From Brevibacillus choshinensis (lineage in GTDB: Bacteria > Bacillota > Bacilli > Brevibacillales > Brevibacillaceae): a DNA stretch of 64,000 bases. Made by a program: the position numbers and the translations under genes. The stretch spans positions 3,819,001-3,883,000 of the forward strand of contig NZ_CP069127.1 in the NCBI RefSeq assembly GCF_016811915.1, in the 5' to 3' direction. Under the pieces are notes generated by a model. The model saw only the letters and a program-made list of their open reading frames with translations, did not search any database and was not told the DNA's origin. Below are positions 1-9,102 of this stretch, piece after piece. How positions within the stretch are numbered: the stretch's first letter is position 1; each line of letters starts with the position of its first letter.

Positions 1-308
1 GAAATGCCATTGATCCGTTTGAGTATCAGGTAACCTTCTTCCGCATGATAGCAGATCGGAAAGGACTGGGTCTCTCCCAGCTTGCGATACACCTCTACTT
101 CTTGTTCCCAGCCTGGTCGGCCAGGTGCATACAGCTTGATCACGAGGCTCGGATAATCCGGATGGGCAAACACCGCGGCATAGTTTCCTGTGCCTACCAG
201 CTCCCAGGGGTAGGGTGTATGCAAGACAACGACAGGATCATCAGGCGATTGGCTCTCGACCTTGACCTCCTGCAAAAAGCTTTGCAAAACGTGTTGATCA
301 ATACGCAT
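1..308 (-). CDS. Protein kinase-like protein, N-terminal lobe (partial)
   Basis: The reading frame starts at an ATG at 308 on the minus strand and runs off the left edge, so about 102 residues are visible. The translation holds a glycine-rich loop (GTGNYAAVF), an alanine-less VIKLY strand with the expected ATP-binding lysine, and a following glutamate-rich helix (EQEVEVYRKLG). This is the layout of the small lobe of a serine/threonine or aminoglycoside-type kinase. The catalytic loop lies outside the window, so activity and substrate cannot be judged. It follows the terminator of the glucan operon on the same strand and is probably a separate unit. The family assignment is inferred from motifs only. 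Confidence 0.6.
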   Translation of the reverse strand, partial: MRIDQHVLQSFLQEVKVESQSPDDPVVVLHTPYPWELVGTGNYAAVFAHPDYPSLVIKLYAPGRPGWEQEVEVYRKLGETQSFPICYHAEEGYLILKRINGI

Positions 309-367
309 AGGACCTCATCTCTTCATCAGCGACTTCTACTCTTCGATTCTAGCAAAACACCATTTTA

Positions 368-404
368 AATAAAAGAAAGAACCTCGCAGTTTCGGCGGGT
401 TCTC
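368..404 (-). terminator. Rho-independent terminator of the glucan operon
   Basis: On the minus strand a stem AGAACC/GGTTCT, with an inner CGC/GCG pairing, is followed by TTCTTTTATTT. It lies just after the stop codon of the phosphohexomutase gene and so closes the five-gene operon 415-9747. Confidence 0.75.
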
Positions 405-414
405 TTTGACAATC

Positions 415-1839
415 TTATACATTCACTTCCAAAAACCAGTCACGGATAGATTCTTTCAGCTTTTCGAGAGCTGTCGCGCTCGTCGCCTCGCAATAAATGC
501 GCACGAGCGGCTCTGTGCCGGATGGCCGAATCAGCACCCAGTGTCCTTCGTCGAGCATCAGCTTGATCCCGTCTACGCGGTTGACTTCCCGCACTCGAAA
601 CGGTCCGACCTGCTTCGGCGGGAAAGACACCATCTCGTGAATCCAGCGGTCTTTTTCCGGCAGCTGGATATCCAGACGCGTGTGGAACAGCTCCCCAAAC
701 AAATCGTACACGTCCCGTAAAATCTGATCGATCCCTTTTTCCTCTACCGCGCACATCTCGGCCAGGAGCAGGTTGATCAAGACGCCGTCCTTTTCCGGAA
801 TATGCCCGAGAATGCTCGCACCCCCGCTCTCTTCGCCCCCGATCAGGACGTCACCCTGGAGCATTTGCTCGCCGATGTACTTGAAACCGACAGGCGTCTC
901 AACCAGTTCAAGCCCATACGCCGCTGCCATTCGATCCAGCAGATGGGTCGTTGCAACGGTGCGCACGATCCTGCCCGACAGCTTGCGGTTTTTGACCAGA
1001 TGGTAGGTAAGCAGTGCGAGTACATCGTTTGGCGGTACGTACTGCCCGAAGCGGTCCACGACCCCGAAGCGATCGGCATCGCCATCATTGGCGAGACCAA
1101 GCGATGCTCCTCGGCTCACGACTTCTTTTTTCAGCAGGGCGAGATGCTTGTCATTCGGCTCAGGCAGATCCCCACCGAAAGCGGCATCCACTGTTTCGCG
1201 AATGCCCACGTTTTTGACTCCTGCCTCCGAGAGCAGCCCGCTGACATACCCCATGCCTGCTCCATGCATGGCGTCTACGACGACTTCCAGAGAAGAGTTT
1301 CGCAGAACATCCGTGTTGACCAGTCTGCGCAAATGGGCCTCGTAATGCGGGCGCAGCACGATGATCTGCAGCATTTTGCGGGACTTGGCTTCCTCCAGCG
1401 TCATGGTCCGAACATCGCCCGTTTCCTGGATTCTGGCAATCCATTCTTCCAACCGTTTGGTAATGACTGGCGTGGCGGGACCCGCGTAATGCGGAATGTA
1501 TTTCATTCCATTGTATTCCGGCGGGTTATGACTGGCAGTGATCATCACGGCACCGCTAGCTGCAAAATGCTTGACACCAAAGGCAACAGCCGGGGTTGGC
1601 GCCGCTTCATTCACCAGGTAGGTACGGATTTGATTGGCGGTCAAAACACGAACGACTTCCTCTGCGAACCTCCGCCCCAGGAATCGGGTATCGTGGCCGA
1701 CGAGGATCGCTTGCTCCTGCAGCCCCATTTCTTTCGTGTACGAGGCAATCGCCTGTGCGACGACTCGAACGTTCTCCATCGTAAATTCGTCAGCCACGAT
1801 TGCGCGCCAACCATCCGTGCCGAAACGGATCGCTCCCAT
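415..1839 (-). CDS. Phosphoglucomutase/phosphomannomutase family protein
   Basis: This 474-residue alpha-D-phosphohexomutase would interconvert sugar 6-phosphates and 1-phosphates in the cytoplasm. All four active-site signatures are visible: the phosphoserine loop TASHNP at residues 101-106 (Ser103), the metal loop DGDADR near 255, the sugar loop GEESGG near 335 and the phosphate loop RPSGTEP near 440. Unlike the fused mutase domain two genes upstream, this copy looks catalytically complete. It is the last gene of the operon, 19 bases after the GH15 gene, and is followed by a terminator. Its context suggests supply of glucose-1-phosphate or mannose-1-phosphate for polysaccharide synthesis. 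Preference for glucose, mannose or glucosamine cannot be read from the sequence. Confidence 0.9.
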   Translation of the reverse strand: MGAIRFGTDGWRAIVADEFTMENVRVVAQAIASYTKEMGLQEQAILVGHDTRFLGRRFAEEVVRVLTANQIRTYLVNEAAPTPAVAFGVKHFAASGAVMITASHNPPEYNGMKYIPHYAGPATPVITKRLEEWIARIQETGDVRTMTLEEAKSRKMLQIIVLRPHYEAHLRRLVNTDVLRNSSLEVVVDAMHGAGMGYVSGLLSEAGVKNVGIRETVDAAFGGDLPEPNDKHLALLKKEVVSRGASLGLANDGDADRFGVVDRFGQYVPPNDVLALLTYHLVKNRKLSGRIVRTVATTHLLDRMAAAYGLELVETPVGFKYIGEQMLQGDVLIGGEESGGASILGHIPEKDGVLINLLLAEMCAVEEKGIDQILRDVYDLFGELFHTRLDIQLPEKDRWIHEMVSFPPKQVGPFRVREVNRVDGIKLMLDEGHWVLIRPSGTEPLVRIYCEATSATALEKLKESIRDWFLEVNV

Positions 1840-1858
1840 TATCCTCTCTCCCCTCTCG

Positions 1859-3820
1859 TTACTGCAGCTCTTTCACCTTCTCCAAATAACGCAATACGGT
1901 AGCGACATACGTTGCATGTGACCAAGTCAGCGGAGCGACGGAAACAGGCGCTCCCGTGAAAGGATCGAGCTGCTCGGATAAGACACCGCTCTGCAGCGCG
2001 TGGCGGACGACCCAGGACAGCCTGCTCTTTGGCTCCTGCAGTTCGTCCAGCGACTTGGCTTTGGCTATCTCCCAATCTGCCACCCAGAGCGTGCAAATGA
2101 TCCACGGGTTGCCTGGCACCCTGGCCGTATCATGCGATTTCTTGAAATAATAGTCTCCCTGGTAGCGTGCAAATCCACCGATCTCCGTGTCCACTCGCAA
2201 GCTTCTCTTCACAGCCTCCATCGTGCTGGTCACGCGAGGATCGTCCACGGGCAGAACGCCAAATGCAAAAATCGAGAACAAGCTGCTTTCCACCGTAAAA
2301 TCTTTTTCCACATGACCGTCCTGGCGGATGTAGATTCCGCGCAAAAACCGGCCGATCTCGGGATCGTACAAATGGGAGAGCATCGCTTCCCGGATCCGCT
2401 CCGCCCCTTCGTCATAGCGCTTATAACGGCGGTCGTCCCCGAACAGCTGAGCAAACCTGGCAGCAGCCTTCAAACCGGCAAACACCGTCGCGCTCGTAAA
2501 GGTGAAGATGCCCCTGCGCTCCTCCCACAAGTCGTAGCTCGGTCGGGGAAGCTGATAGGCGGGCTCGATATACTGGAGTAAGAAGCGTGCAGCGGGACGC
2601 ACGAGTGTCGGATACAGCGCCTGACAATCCTCGAGCTGCTTTCCGCTTTTGTATTGCTCCCACAGAGCGTGCAGGACCAGCGCCGTTTCATCCTCCTGAA
2701 TCGGCAGCTGCATTTCTCCATCAACGATATACGGATGCCAGCTCGAACCGACCGAGCCATCCGGGTTGTACTTGTGCAGCAAATAGCCATCATCGTTTAA
2801 GGCATCCGCGCAAAAGTGGAAGAAGGGCGCAACGGTAGCGGTGTAGCCCGCCTTTGCCATGGCGCAAGCAATCAGCGCTCCATCGCGCGGCCACATATAG
2901 CTGTAATGATCCCGATTGAATTGGAGAATGTCAGAATCATTGGCCGCCAAGATCGCGCCGTTCTGGTCAATCTGGGTGCGCACCAGCAGCAGGCTGGTTT
3001 TGTAAAGTTCGACGACCTCGGGAGACAAATCGGCAAAATCCCGCTCTTCCTTGTTCACCCACCGCTGCCAATACACGCCCACTCGATTCAGCAGCCGCTG
3101 CGGGTCGCTTTCCAGAACATATTGATTCAACGACTTTACCGCATCGTAGGAATCGCCGATGCACAACCAGTACTCGAGGGATTTCTCCTCTTGCGGCCCC
3201 AGCATTAACCGAAAGGAAATGGTGCTGTCTACGGAGCCTTGGGCGATCGGATTGCCGGAGAGAATCCCGTCCTCCGCATCCCGCCACGTCCCTTCCGCAT
3301 AATTGAATCGCTTGATTCCCACGCTGTACTGATCGATTCCACCTTCTGGCGTTCGGCCGTTGACCATGATGTAGACATTTCGCTTGTAATGATAGACCGC
3401 GTTCAGCATGGGATCGAAGACGGCCGTATCGCCTACCTCTGTCTCATTGATGCTGAGATCGTGATTGAAAAACACCCGCACTTCCCGATGTTCACTCGTG
3501 AGGTTGCGCACCCTGATTTGCTTCAGGTATATCGGGTCCCGCTGGTGAACACCATCTGCTATCCGCAGGGAGAGACCGAGCCCCTCATGCTGGGCATAGA
3601 CGTCCGTCACCAGCGATTCTTTGCTGTAACCAAGGGTTCGTTTCCATCCTTCTTCATCCAGCCAGGAAAAGCGACCGGATGCCCATATCCCCAGCTTGCT
3701 GAAGTGCCCCCCCACATGATTGAGCTGCCCCACATAAGGATAGTAGAGATCGCGCATGTGAAGCCTGTCGTCAAAGTTGATCAGCAGTCTTCCATTTCCG
3801 ACCACGAGCGGTCTCGGCAT
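1859..3820 (-). CDS. Glycoside hydrolase family 15 (glucoamylase-like)
   Basis: The protein has 653 residues from the ATG at 3820, which is preceded by AAAGGA and avoids overlap with the gene upstream; a longer frame reaches 3862. The N-terminal third looks like the beta-sandwich domain of bacterial GH15 enzymes. The rest is the (alpha/alpha)6 barrel, with the MWPRDG substrate-binding motif. Catalytic acid candidates are in DLWEERRG and, near the C terminus, in EQLDPFTGAPVS just before PLTWSHA. No signal peptide is visible, so it acts inside the cell, probably releasing glucose or trimming an alpha-glucan or glucodextran. It lies between the nucleotidyltransferase fusion and the phosphohexomutase. 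Trehalase-type activity is also known in this family, so the substrate is open. Confidence 0.85.
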   Translation of the reverse strand: MPRPLVVGNGRLLINFDDRLHMRDLYYPYVGQLNHVGGHFSKLGIWASGRFSWLDEEGWKRTLGYSKESLVTDVYAQHEGLGLSLRIADGVHQRDPIYLKQIRVRNLTSEHREVRVFFNHDLSINETEVGDTAVFDPMLNAVYHYKRNVYIMVNGRTPEGGIDQYSVGIKRFNYAEGTWRDAEDGILSGNPIAQGSVDSTISFRLMLGPQEEKSLEYWLCIGDSYDAVKSLNQYVLESDPQRLLNRVGVYWQRWVNKEERDFADLSPEVVELYKTSLLLVRTQIDQNGAILAANDSDILQFNRDHYSYMWPRDGALIACAMAKAGYTATVAPFFHFCADALNDDGYLLHKYNPDGSVGSSWHPYIVDGEMQLPIQEDETALVLHALWEQYKSGKQLEDCQALYPTLVRPAARFLLQYIEPAYQLPRPSYDLWEERRGIFTFTSATVFAGLKAAARFAQLFGDDRRYKRYDEGAERIREAMLSHLYDPEIGRFLRGIYIRQDGHVEKDFTVESSLFSIFAFGVLPVDDPRVTSTMEAVKRSLRVDTEIGGFARYQGDYYFKKSHDTARVPGNPWIICTLWVADWEIAKAKSLDELQEPKSRLSWVVRHALQSGVLSEQLDPFTGAPVSVAPLTWSHATYVATVLRYLEKVKELQ

Positions 3821-3833
3821 GCCTTCACGTCCT

Positions 3834-6212
3834 TTATTGGTATTCAGCGATGCGCTTCGCATAGGAGGAAGCGAGCGTCGCCGCAGTCTCAGCTGTCGCT
3901 CCTTGGGAAATGACCTTCACGTGAGAATCTTCCGTATCTGGCAGAATCAACACCCAGCCATTGGCATCGTACACCTTGATTCCGTCGACCAGCTCCAGCA
4001 GCTTTCCTTTGTTCTCCTCGAGCATTTTCCGCATCACTTTCCCCTTGGATCCCCACGGGCAAAAAACAATCTTCTTCTCCATATGGCAGGCAGGCAGAAG
4101 CGCCAGCAGAACACTGAGCGGCTTTTCTTCCTTGGCCAGGTAGGAAAGGAGGCGCAAGAGGCTGTACACTGCATCAAACATCGGGTGGAATCGCTCTTCG
4201 GACGCTACCTCCATCATCGCGCGCGGCGCTACCTTGGTCCGGACTACTTCCAGCTGCAGCAGCTGGGCGAGGTGCTCCAGCTCCATCGGTGCGCTGACGG
4301 GAAGACCGATTTTGTTGTGGATCCCACTGCAAGCCAGCAATTGAAGAGCCAGCACTTGTTCAGGTGAGAGTTTTTCTCCATGCTCGGAGAACAAAGCGAA
4401 TTGCTCGCCATTTTTGTCCAGGCGAATGCCGAGATCTGCCCCATGCTTGCAGACCCCTTCCTGGATGGCTCCGTATTGAACGCTTACCCCCAACGAATGG
4501 AACAGGGGAGCCAAAAAAGCCGGCATGAAGCGAGGCTCGCATTCGATCAGCAGGCGGAAGCGCTGACGCTGGATGCTGGCCACATCGACCCGCTCCGTGA
4601 GGGCGCGCAAATACGCCTCCTGCACCTGATGCTCCACATGCAGCTCGCCCAGGTGATGCAAGGAGCGCACATACGTCTCCTGCCAATACGCATTTTCAAT
4701 CTTTCTCTCCATATCCCGCGAAACGGGCAGCCCCTCGTGATCGACGAACTGGATGACGATCTCTTTTTCTTCTGCCGGCTCTGCCATGTAGACATGGATG
4801 CCTCCTACGCATTGCAGACTGCGCACCCCGTATCGCATCAATGGCGAATTCCCGATGCCAAAGTCGACCGTATCGATACCGGATGAGCACAGACTCGTCA
4901 TGATGCTGTGCTTGAGCAGCTGGGCAAACGGGTGCGAGCACGCAGAGAGAGCAATCCGGCTGCCTGCCCGCAGCAGATAGGCATACGATGCTGCCAGCCG
5001 CGTGACAAATTCAGGTGTGACTTCCACATTTCCGATACCTTTGATCCCATTGGTACCAAACAGACTTTTCGACTGCTTGGTCCCGTAGATCAACGAAGTC
5101 GTAACGGTTGCACTCTCGCCGATTTCCTTGTCCGGCCAGATCTTCACGCCCGCTTTTACCACTGACTTCGAGGAGAGCCTGCAATTGTCACCGATGACGG
5201 CTCCCTCCCCCAGCAAGACGGATTCGCCGACCTGGACATTTCGGCAGAGAGTCGTCCCAGCGATTTCGGTCTTTTTGCCCACCATCGTATTTTCCCAGAC
5301 GATGGCTTGGGAGAGCTTGGTGCCTGAGGATACGACTGTGTTGGAGCCGAGAATCGAGTAGGCACCGACGGCGACTCCAGCCTGAAGATGCACGTTTTCC
5401 CCGATGTATACCGGCCCTTCCAGCCGCACGGAAGAGTCAATGCGCACATGGCTTTCCAGGAAGATGCGCGGCGCGATCTCCTGTGCTTTGATCTGTAATT
5501 GAACTTTGCCGTCCAGCAAATCGAATTGTGCCTGGCGATAGATTTCCAGCGATCCGATGTCAGACCAATATCCCTCGGCTGCATAACCGTACATCGGTTT
5601 GCCTTCACCGAGGAAGTACGGGAACACTTCTTTACTGAAATCTACCTCGCGATCATTATCTATATAAGAGAGCACTTCCGGCTCGAACACGTACATCCCC
5701 GTGTTGACCATGTCGCTGAATACCTCAGCCCAAGTCGGCTTTTCCAAAAAACGATTGATGAGTCCGTTTTCGTCCGTCATCACGACGCCGAATTCAAGCG
5801 GTGTCTCTACTTGAGTCAAAATCAGCGTCGCAAGAGCCTCTTTTTCTTCGTGAAAGCGTACGGCTGCGGACAGGTCGATGTCCGTCAACGTGTCCCCACT
5901 GATGACGATAAACCGTTCATCGAGGAAGTCTGCGCAATTCTTCACACTTCCTGCCGTTCCCAGAGGAGTCGTTTCCTCAAAATAGACGAGAGACACGCCA
6001 TACCGCGAGCCATCCCCGAATTCATTGCGAATGGCTTCCGGCAAATACTGCAAGGTCACGGCAATTTCCGTGATGCCATGCTTTTTCAGAAGATCGATGG
6101 TGTACTCCATGCAAGGCCGGTTCAGCAAAGGCACCATTGGTTTTGGAGTGTGGGAAGTCAAAGGTCGCAGACGGGTTCCCTTACCGCCAGCCATGATCAC
6201 TGCCTTCATCAA
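3834..6212 (-). CDS. Sugar-1-phosphate nucleotidyltransferase fused to degenerate phosphomannomutase domain
   Basis: This 792-residue protein starts with a nucleotidyltransferase domain (about residues 1-235) with the signature AGGKGTRLRPLT, as in GDP-mannose or ADP/UDP-glucose pyrophosphorylases. A left-handed beta-helix of hexapeptide repeats follows (about 250-360). The C-terminal 410 residues begin with FGTNGIKG, like a phosphohexomutase, but where the catalytic TASHNP loop should be there is only a GGIHVYMAEP stretch without the serine. The mutase domain is therefore probably inactive or regulatory. Similar fusions are known in actinobacteria and cyanobacteria. In this operon it would make the nucleotide sugar donor for the GT4 enzyme encoded just upstream. 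Which nucleotide sugar is made is not determined. Confidence 0.85.
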   Translation of the reverse strand: MMKAVIMAGGKGTRLRPLTSHTPKPMVPLLNRPCMEYTIDLLKKHGITEIAVTLQYLPEAIRNEFGDGSRYGVSLVYFEETTPLGTAGSVKNCADFLDERFIVISGDTLTDIDLSAAVRFHEEKEALATLILTQVETPLEFGVVMTDENGLINRFLEKPTWAEVFSDMVNTGMYVFEPEVLSYIDNDREVDFSKEVFPYFLGEGKPMYGYAAEGYWSDIGSLEIYRQAQFDLLDGKVQLQIKAQEIAPRIFLESHVRIDSSVRLEGPVYIGENVHLQAGVAVGAYSILGSNTVVSSGTKLSQAIVWENTMVGKKTEIAGTTLCRNVQVGESVLLGEGAVIGDNCRLSSKSVVKAGVKIWPDKEIGESATVTTSLIYGTKQSKSLFGTNGIKGIGNVEVTPEFVTRLAASYAYLLRAGSRIALSACSHPFAQLLKHSIMTSLCSSGIDTVDFGIGNSPLMRYGVRSLQCVGGIHVYMAEPAEEKEIVIQFVDHEGLPVSRDMERKIENAYWQETYVRSLHHLGELHVEHQVQEAYLRALTERVDVASIQRQRFRLLIECEPRFMPAFLAPLFHSLGVSVQYGAIQEGVCKHGADLGIRLDKNGEQFALFSEHGEKLSPEQVLALQLLACSGIHNKIGLPVSAPMELEHLAQLLQLEVVRTKVAPRAMMEVASEERFHPMFDAVYSLLRLLSYLAKEEKPLSVLLALLPACHMEKKIVFCPWGSKGKVMRKMLEENKGKLLELVDGIKVYDANGWVLILPDTEDSHVKVISQGATAETAATLASSYAKRIAEYQ

Positions 6213-6237
6213 TACTTCCTCCCTCTGGGGTGTTTTT

Positions 6238-9087
6238 TCATGTGGCAGCCCACATCGTAGCGGTATTCAGCAAACGATAGTCTTCAGCCGTCTGCCGGGC
6301 AAGATGAGCCCAGTCATAACGTTGACGTACATCCTCCAGTGCCTGCTGTGCCAGCTGCTGTCGGATCATCGGATTTTGAAGCAGCCAACGCAATTGATTG
6401 ACCAATGATTCCACATCACCGGTATACATCATCGCTCCGTTCTCCCCATGTCTGACGATTTCGCGAAGCCCGCCCGTGTCCGCGACCAAAAGCGGCGTTC
6501 CGTGCGCCATCGCTTCCAGAGCAACGATCCCGAACGGCTCATACAGACTCGGAAAAACGGCTACATCGGCAAGGCGAAACAGCTCATTGCGTTTTTCATC
6601 CTCGACAAATCCGAGGAAGCGTACCTGATCAGCTATCCACAGGCGCCCTGCCAAGTCTTTCAGCTCATCCGCCTCTGGCCCCTTTCCTGCCACAACCAAC
6701 CGCAGATCAGGAAACTCCCTGCCAAGACGGGACACCGCCTCCAGCAACAAATGCACCCCTTTTTCCCGCACGAGTCTTCCGACAAAAAAAAGAATTGGGC
6801 CATCTCCCAAGGAGAGTTCCTGACGAAGGTCCGCACGCGGCCCGCTCGAACCCTCTGGCACTTCGACTCCATTGAAAATCACGCTGACTTTTTCACGCGG
6901 AATCCCGAACAATCGAACGACTTCCTCCCCCATGTAATGACTGCACACAATTACCCGGTCGGAGGCGGCTGTCAGCATGCGCTCGCTATCGTGAATCCTT
7001 TGCTGCAGCGGCGTATGAATGCCTTGATTTCGACCGTGCTCGAGCGCATGGATCGTCGTAATCAACGGGATGGACATTCGCTCCTTGATCTCCATAGCGG
7101 CCCATCCAACGAGCCAGTCATGGGCGTGAATGATGTCTACCTGCATGCCGTTTCGCCGCAAGTCTTCCACTGCATCCACCATCGCGAGGTTCAGTTGAAA
7201 TACCCATTGGAAAAAGTCTCCTTGCCCCATCCGGGCATAGCTGCTCAACCGATGCACATGAATCCCGTCGATGAGCTCTTGTCTCGCTGGTGAGTCACCT
7301 GCTCCTGTGAGGACATGCACTTCCTTCCCTTGCGAGGCGAGCTGTCGCGCCAATTCATACACGGCTCGACCCAGTCCGCCGACGACATGAGGAGGGAATT
7401 CCCAGCTGAGCATCAGGACTCTGGGCTGTGAATGCTCGGATTTGCTTGCCGCAACGAGTTGATGCGCTACGTTCACTCTATGCGAACGAAATGGCAAATA
7501 GTACGACTCATCCATGGCAGGGAATAGCGGGTAAGCAGTCTCCATTTCTTGCACGCGCGACAGGTCGATCTGACCCGTCTCGATCATGGCCAGGAGTTCA
7601 CGGAAGCGCACCAAGTGATCATGAAATCTGCGCACTGCATATTCCACGACCGTCTGACCATCCAGGATGAAGGCCCAATCACTGCTCTGCGCCAGCATCA
7701 GCTCACGTGCTGCCTGCTTCAGGCACCGGCTGACCGACTCGTCCTTGCCGGGCTCTTGCCCTTTTGCCAGCTCGCTATGCTGGACGGCCTCGATCAGCTC
7801 TCGTTCGGCCTGATGCAGATGCCGGTACATCCAGCCGTTATTCTCGTTTAGCCAAACTTCCCCGTAGCCATTTCTTCCCCACGTGGACATCGGCAGACGA
7901 GCCCGATCCTGAATCGGATACTGCGCCAAATATTCCGAGGGGGTGATCAATTCGACGCTCTTGGAATCGCACACGGTTTTCCGCATCAAATAATCCAGGA
8001 ACTGCGGCCCCTCGTACCACCAGTGTCCGAAGAGCTCGGCATCATAGGTAGCGACTACAAGCGGCTTGCGATCCAGCCAGCCTGAGGCTTCCTCGATCTG
8101 CTTTTCCCTGTGGGAGAGAAAGTGACCCGCATGGGAAGCTGCTTTTTCCTTTGCCCACTCCGGTACATACCAGTCTTTCTGTCCCTCTTTTCCCGTGATT
8201 CGGTAATACTTCAATCCCGTATTGACGCGAATGCCCTCCGGATGAATATAAGGCGCAATGTAGTCCATTTCACGGTCAAAGCCAATGTCTCGATAGTATT
8301 CACGATAATCGTAATCGCCTGGATATCCGTCGAATGAGCTCCACACCTGCCTGGAAGCTTGATCATCCCGCGCAAAAGCAGCTACATCATGCGGCGTATG
8401 CAGCGGGGCATACATGCCGCGCATGGACGTGGGTGTCGCGTGCTGGATCGTATGGCTGTCGACGAAGAAGTAATCAATCCCCGCCTCTTTCAGCAAACGA
8501 TCCAGTCCTGGCGTATACCCGCACTCGGGAAGCCAGATCCCTTTTGGGCGAGACCCGAGGATGCGCTCATGTGTATCGATACCGACCTGCAGCTGGGCGC
8601 GAATGGCCTCTTCTGTCTCCACGAATGGGAGAAACGAATGCGTGGCTGCGCACGTAATCAGCTCGACGCATCCACTCTCCTGCACCCGTTTCAAGCCGGA
8701 GATGAGCTGAAAGTCGTGCTTGCGGCAGTATGTAGCGATGGCCCGGAAGCGCTCGAGATACATCTTCGCGACACGATGCTCCCGCGGTTCCAGCACCGTC
8801 CGCTTCACCTCTTTTCCAGCCAGCTCGACTGTCTTTGCGAGATGTTTCTGAAAACGGGACAAAATGAGTTCATCTTCCAGCATGGATAACAACGTTGGGG
8901 AAACAGCAAGGGTCATGCGAAATGCAATGCCATCTGAAAGAAGCTTGTCGAAGACCATAAGCAGGGGAAGATAGGATTCCAGCATAGCCTCGTAAACCCA
9001 ACGCTCTTCAAGACAATCGTCCCGATCCCCGTGCCGCACGTAAGGCAGATGGGCGTGGAGCACGAGAGAGAGGTAACCGTTCTGCAC
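6238..9087 (-). CDS. GH57 1,4-alpha-glucan branching enzyme-GT4 glycosyltransferase fusion
   Basis: The frame opens at a GTG at 9102 directly after the previous stop, but GTGAGGTG as ribosome binding site favours the GTG at 9087 (949 residues, beginning QNGYLSLVLHAHLPYVRHG). The N-terminal 525 residues are GH57: HAHLPYVRH, GIWLPECGY with the nucleophile glutamate, and TYDAELFGHWW with the catalytic aspartate. From about residue 560 a GT4 glycosyltransferase follows: SWEFPPHVVGGLGRAVYELA, HAHDW, FVGRLVREKG and EPFGIVALEA (the EX7E motif). One polypeptide thus carries chain elongation and branching activities for an alpha-glucan. It is the second gene of the operon. Donor sugar and product are inferred only. 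Confidence 0.88.
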   Translation of the reverse strand: MQNGYLSLVLHAHLPYVRHGDRDDCLEERWVYEAMLESYLPLLMVFDKLLSDGIAFRMTLAVSPTLLSMLEDELILSRFQKHLAKTVELAGKEVKRTVLEPREHRVAKMYLERFRAIATYCRKHDFQLISGLKRVQESGCVELITCAATHSFLPFVETEEAIRAQLQVGIDTHERILGSRPKGIWLPECGYTPGLDRLLKEAGIDYFFVDSHTIQHATPTSMRGMYAPLHTPHDVAAFARDDQASRQVWSSFDGYPGDYDYREYYRDIGFDREMDYIAPYIHPEGIRVNTGLKYYRITGKEGQKDWYVPEWAKEKAASHAGHFLSHREKQIEEASGWLDRKPLVVATYDAELFGHWWYEGPQFLDYLMRKTVCDSKSVELITPSEYLAQYPIQDRARLPMSTWGRNGYGEVWLNENNGWMYRHLHQAERELIEAVQHSELAKGQEPGKDESVSRCLKQAARELMLAQSSDWAFILDGQTVVEYAVRRFHDHLVRFRELLAMIETGQIDLSRVQEMETAYPLFPAMDESYYLPFRSHRVNVAHQLVAASKSEHSQPRVLMLSWEFPPHVVGGLGRAVYELARQLASQGKEVHVLTGAGDSPARQELIDGIHVHRLSSYARMGQGDFFQWVFQLNLAMVDAVEDLRRNGMQVDIIHAHDWLVGWAAMEIKERMSIPLITTIHALEHGRNQGIHTPLQQRIHDSERMLTAASDRVIVCSHYMGEEVVRLFGIPREKVSVIFNGVEVPEGSSGPRADLRQELSLGDGPILFFVGRLVREKGVHLLLEAVSRLGREFPDLRLVVAGKGPEADELKDLAGRLWIADQVRFLGFVEDEKRNELFRLADVAVFPSLYEPFGIVALEAMAHGTPLLVADTGGLREIVRHGENGAMMYTGDVESLVNQLRWLLQNPMIRQQLAQQALEDVRQRYDWAHLARQTAEDYRLLNTATMWAAT

Positions 9088-9102
9088 CAAATGACACCTC
9101 AC

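Noticed and set aside
802-1902. A 366-codon plus-strand frame opposite the phosphohexomutase and GH15 genes
   Set aside because: It is antisense to clear, motif-bearing genes. No ribosome binding site or recognisable domain was found in it.
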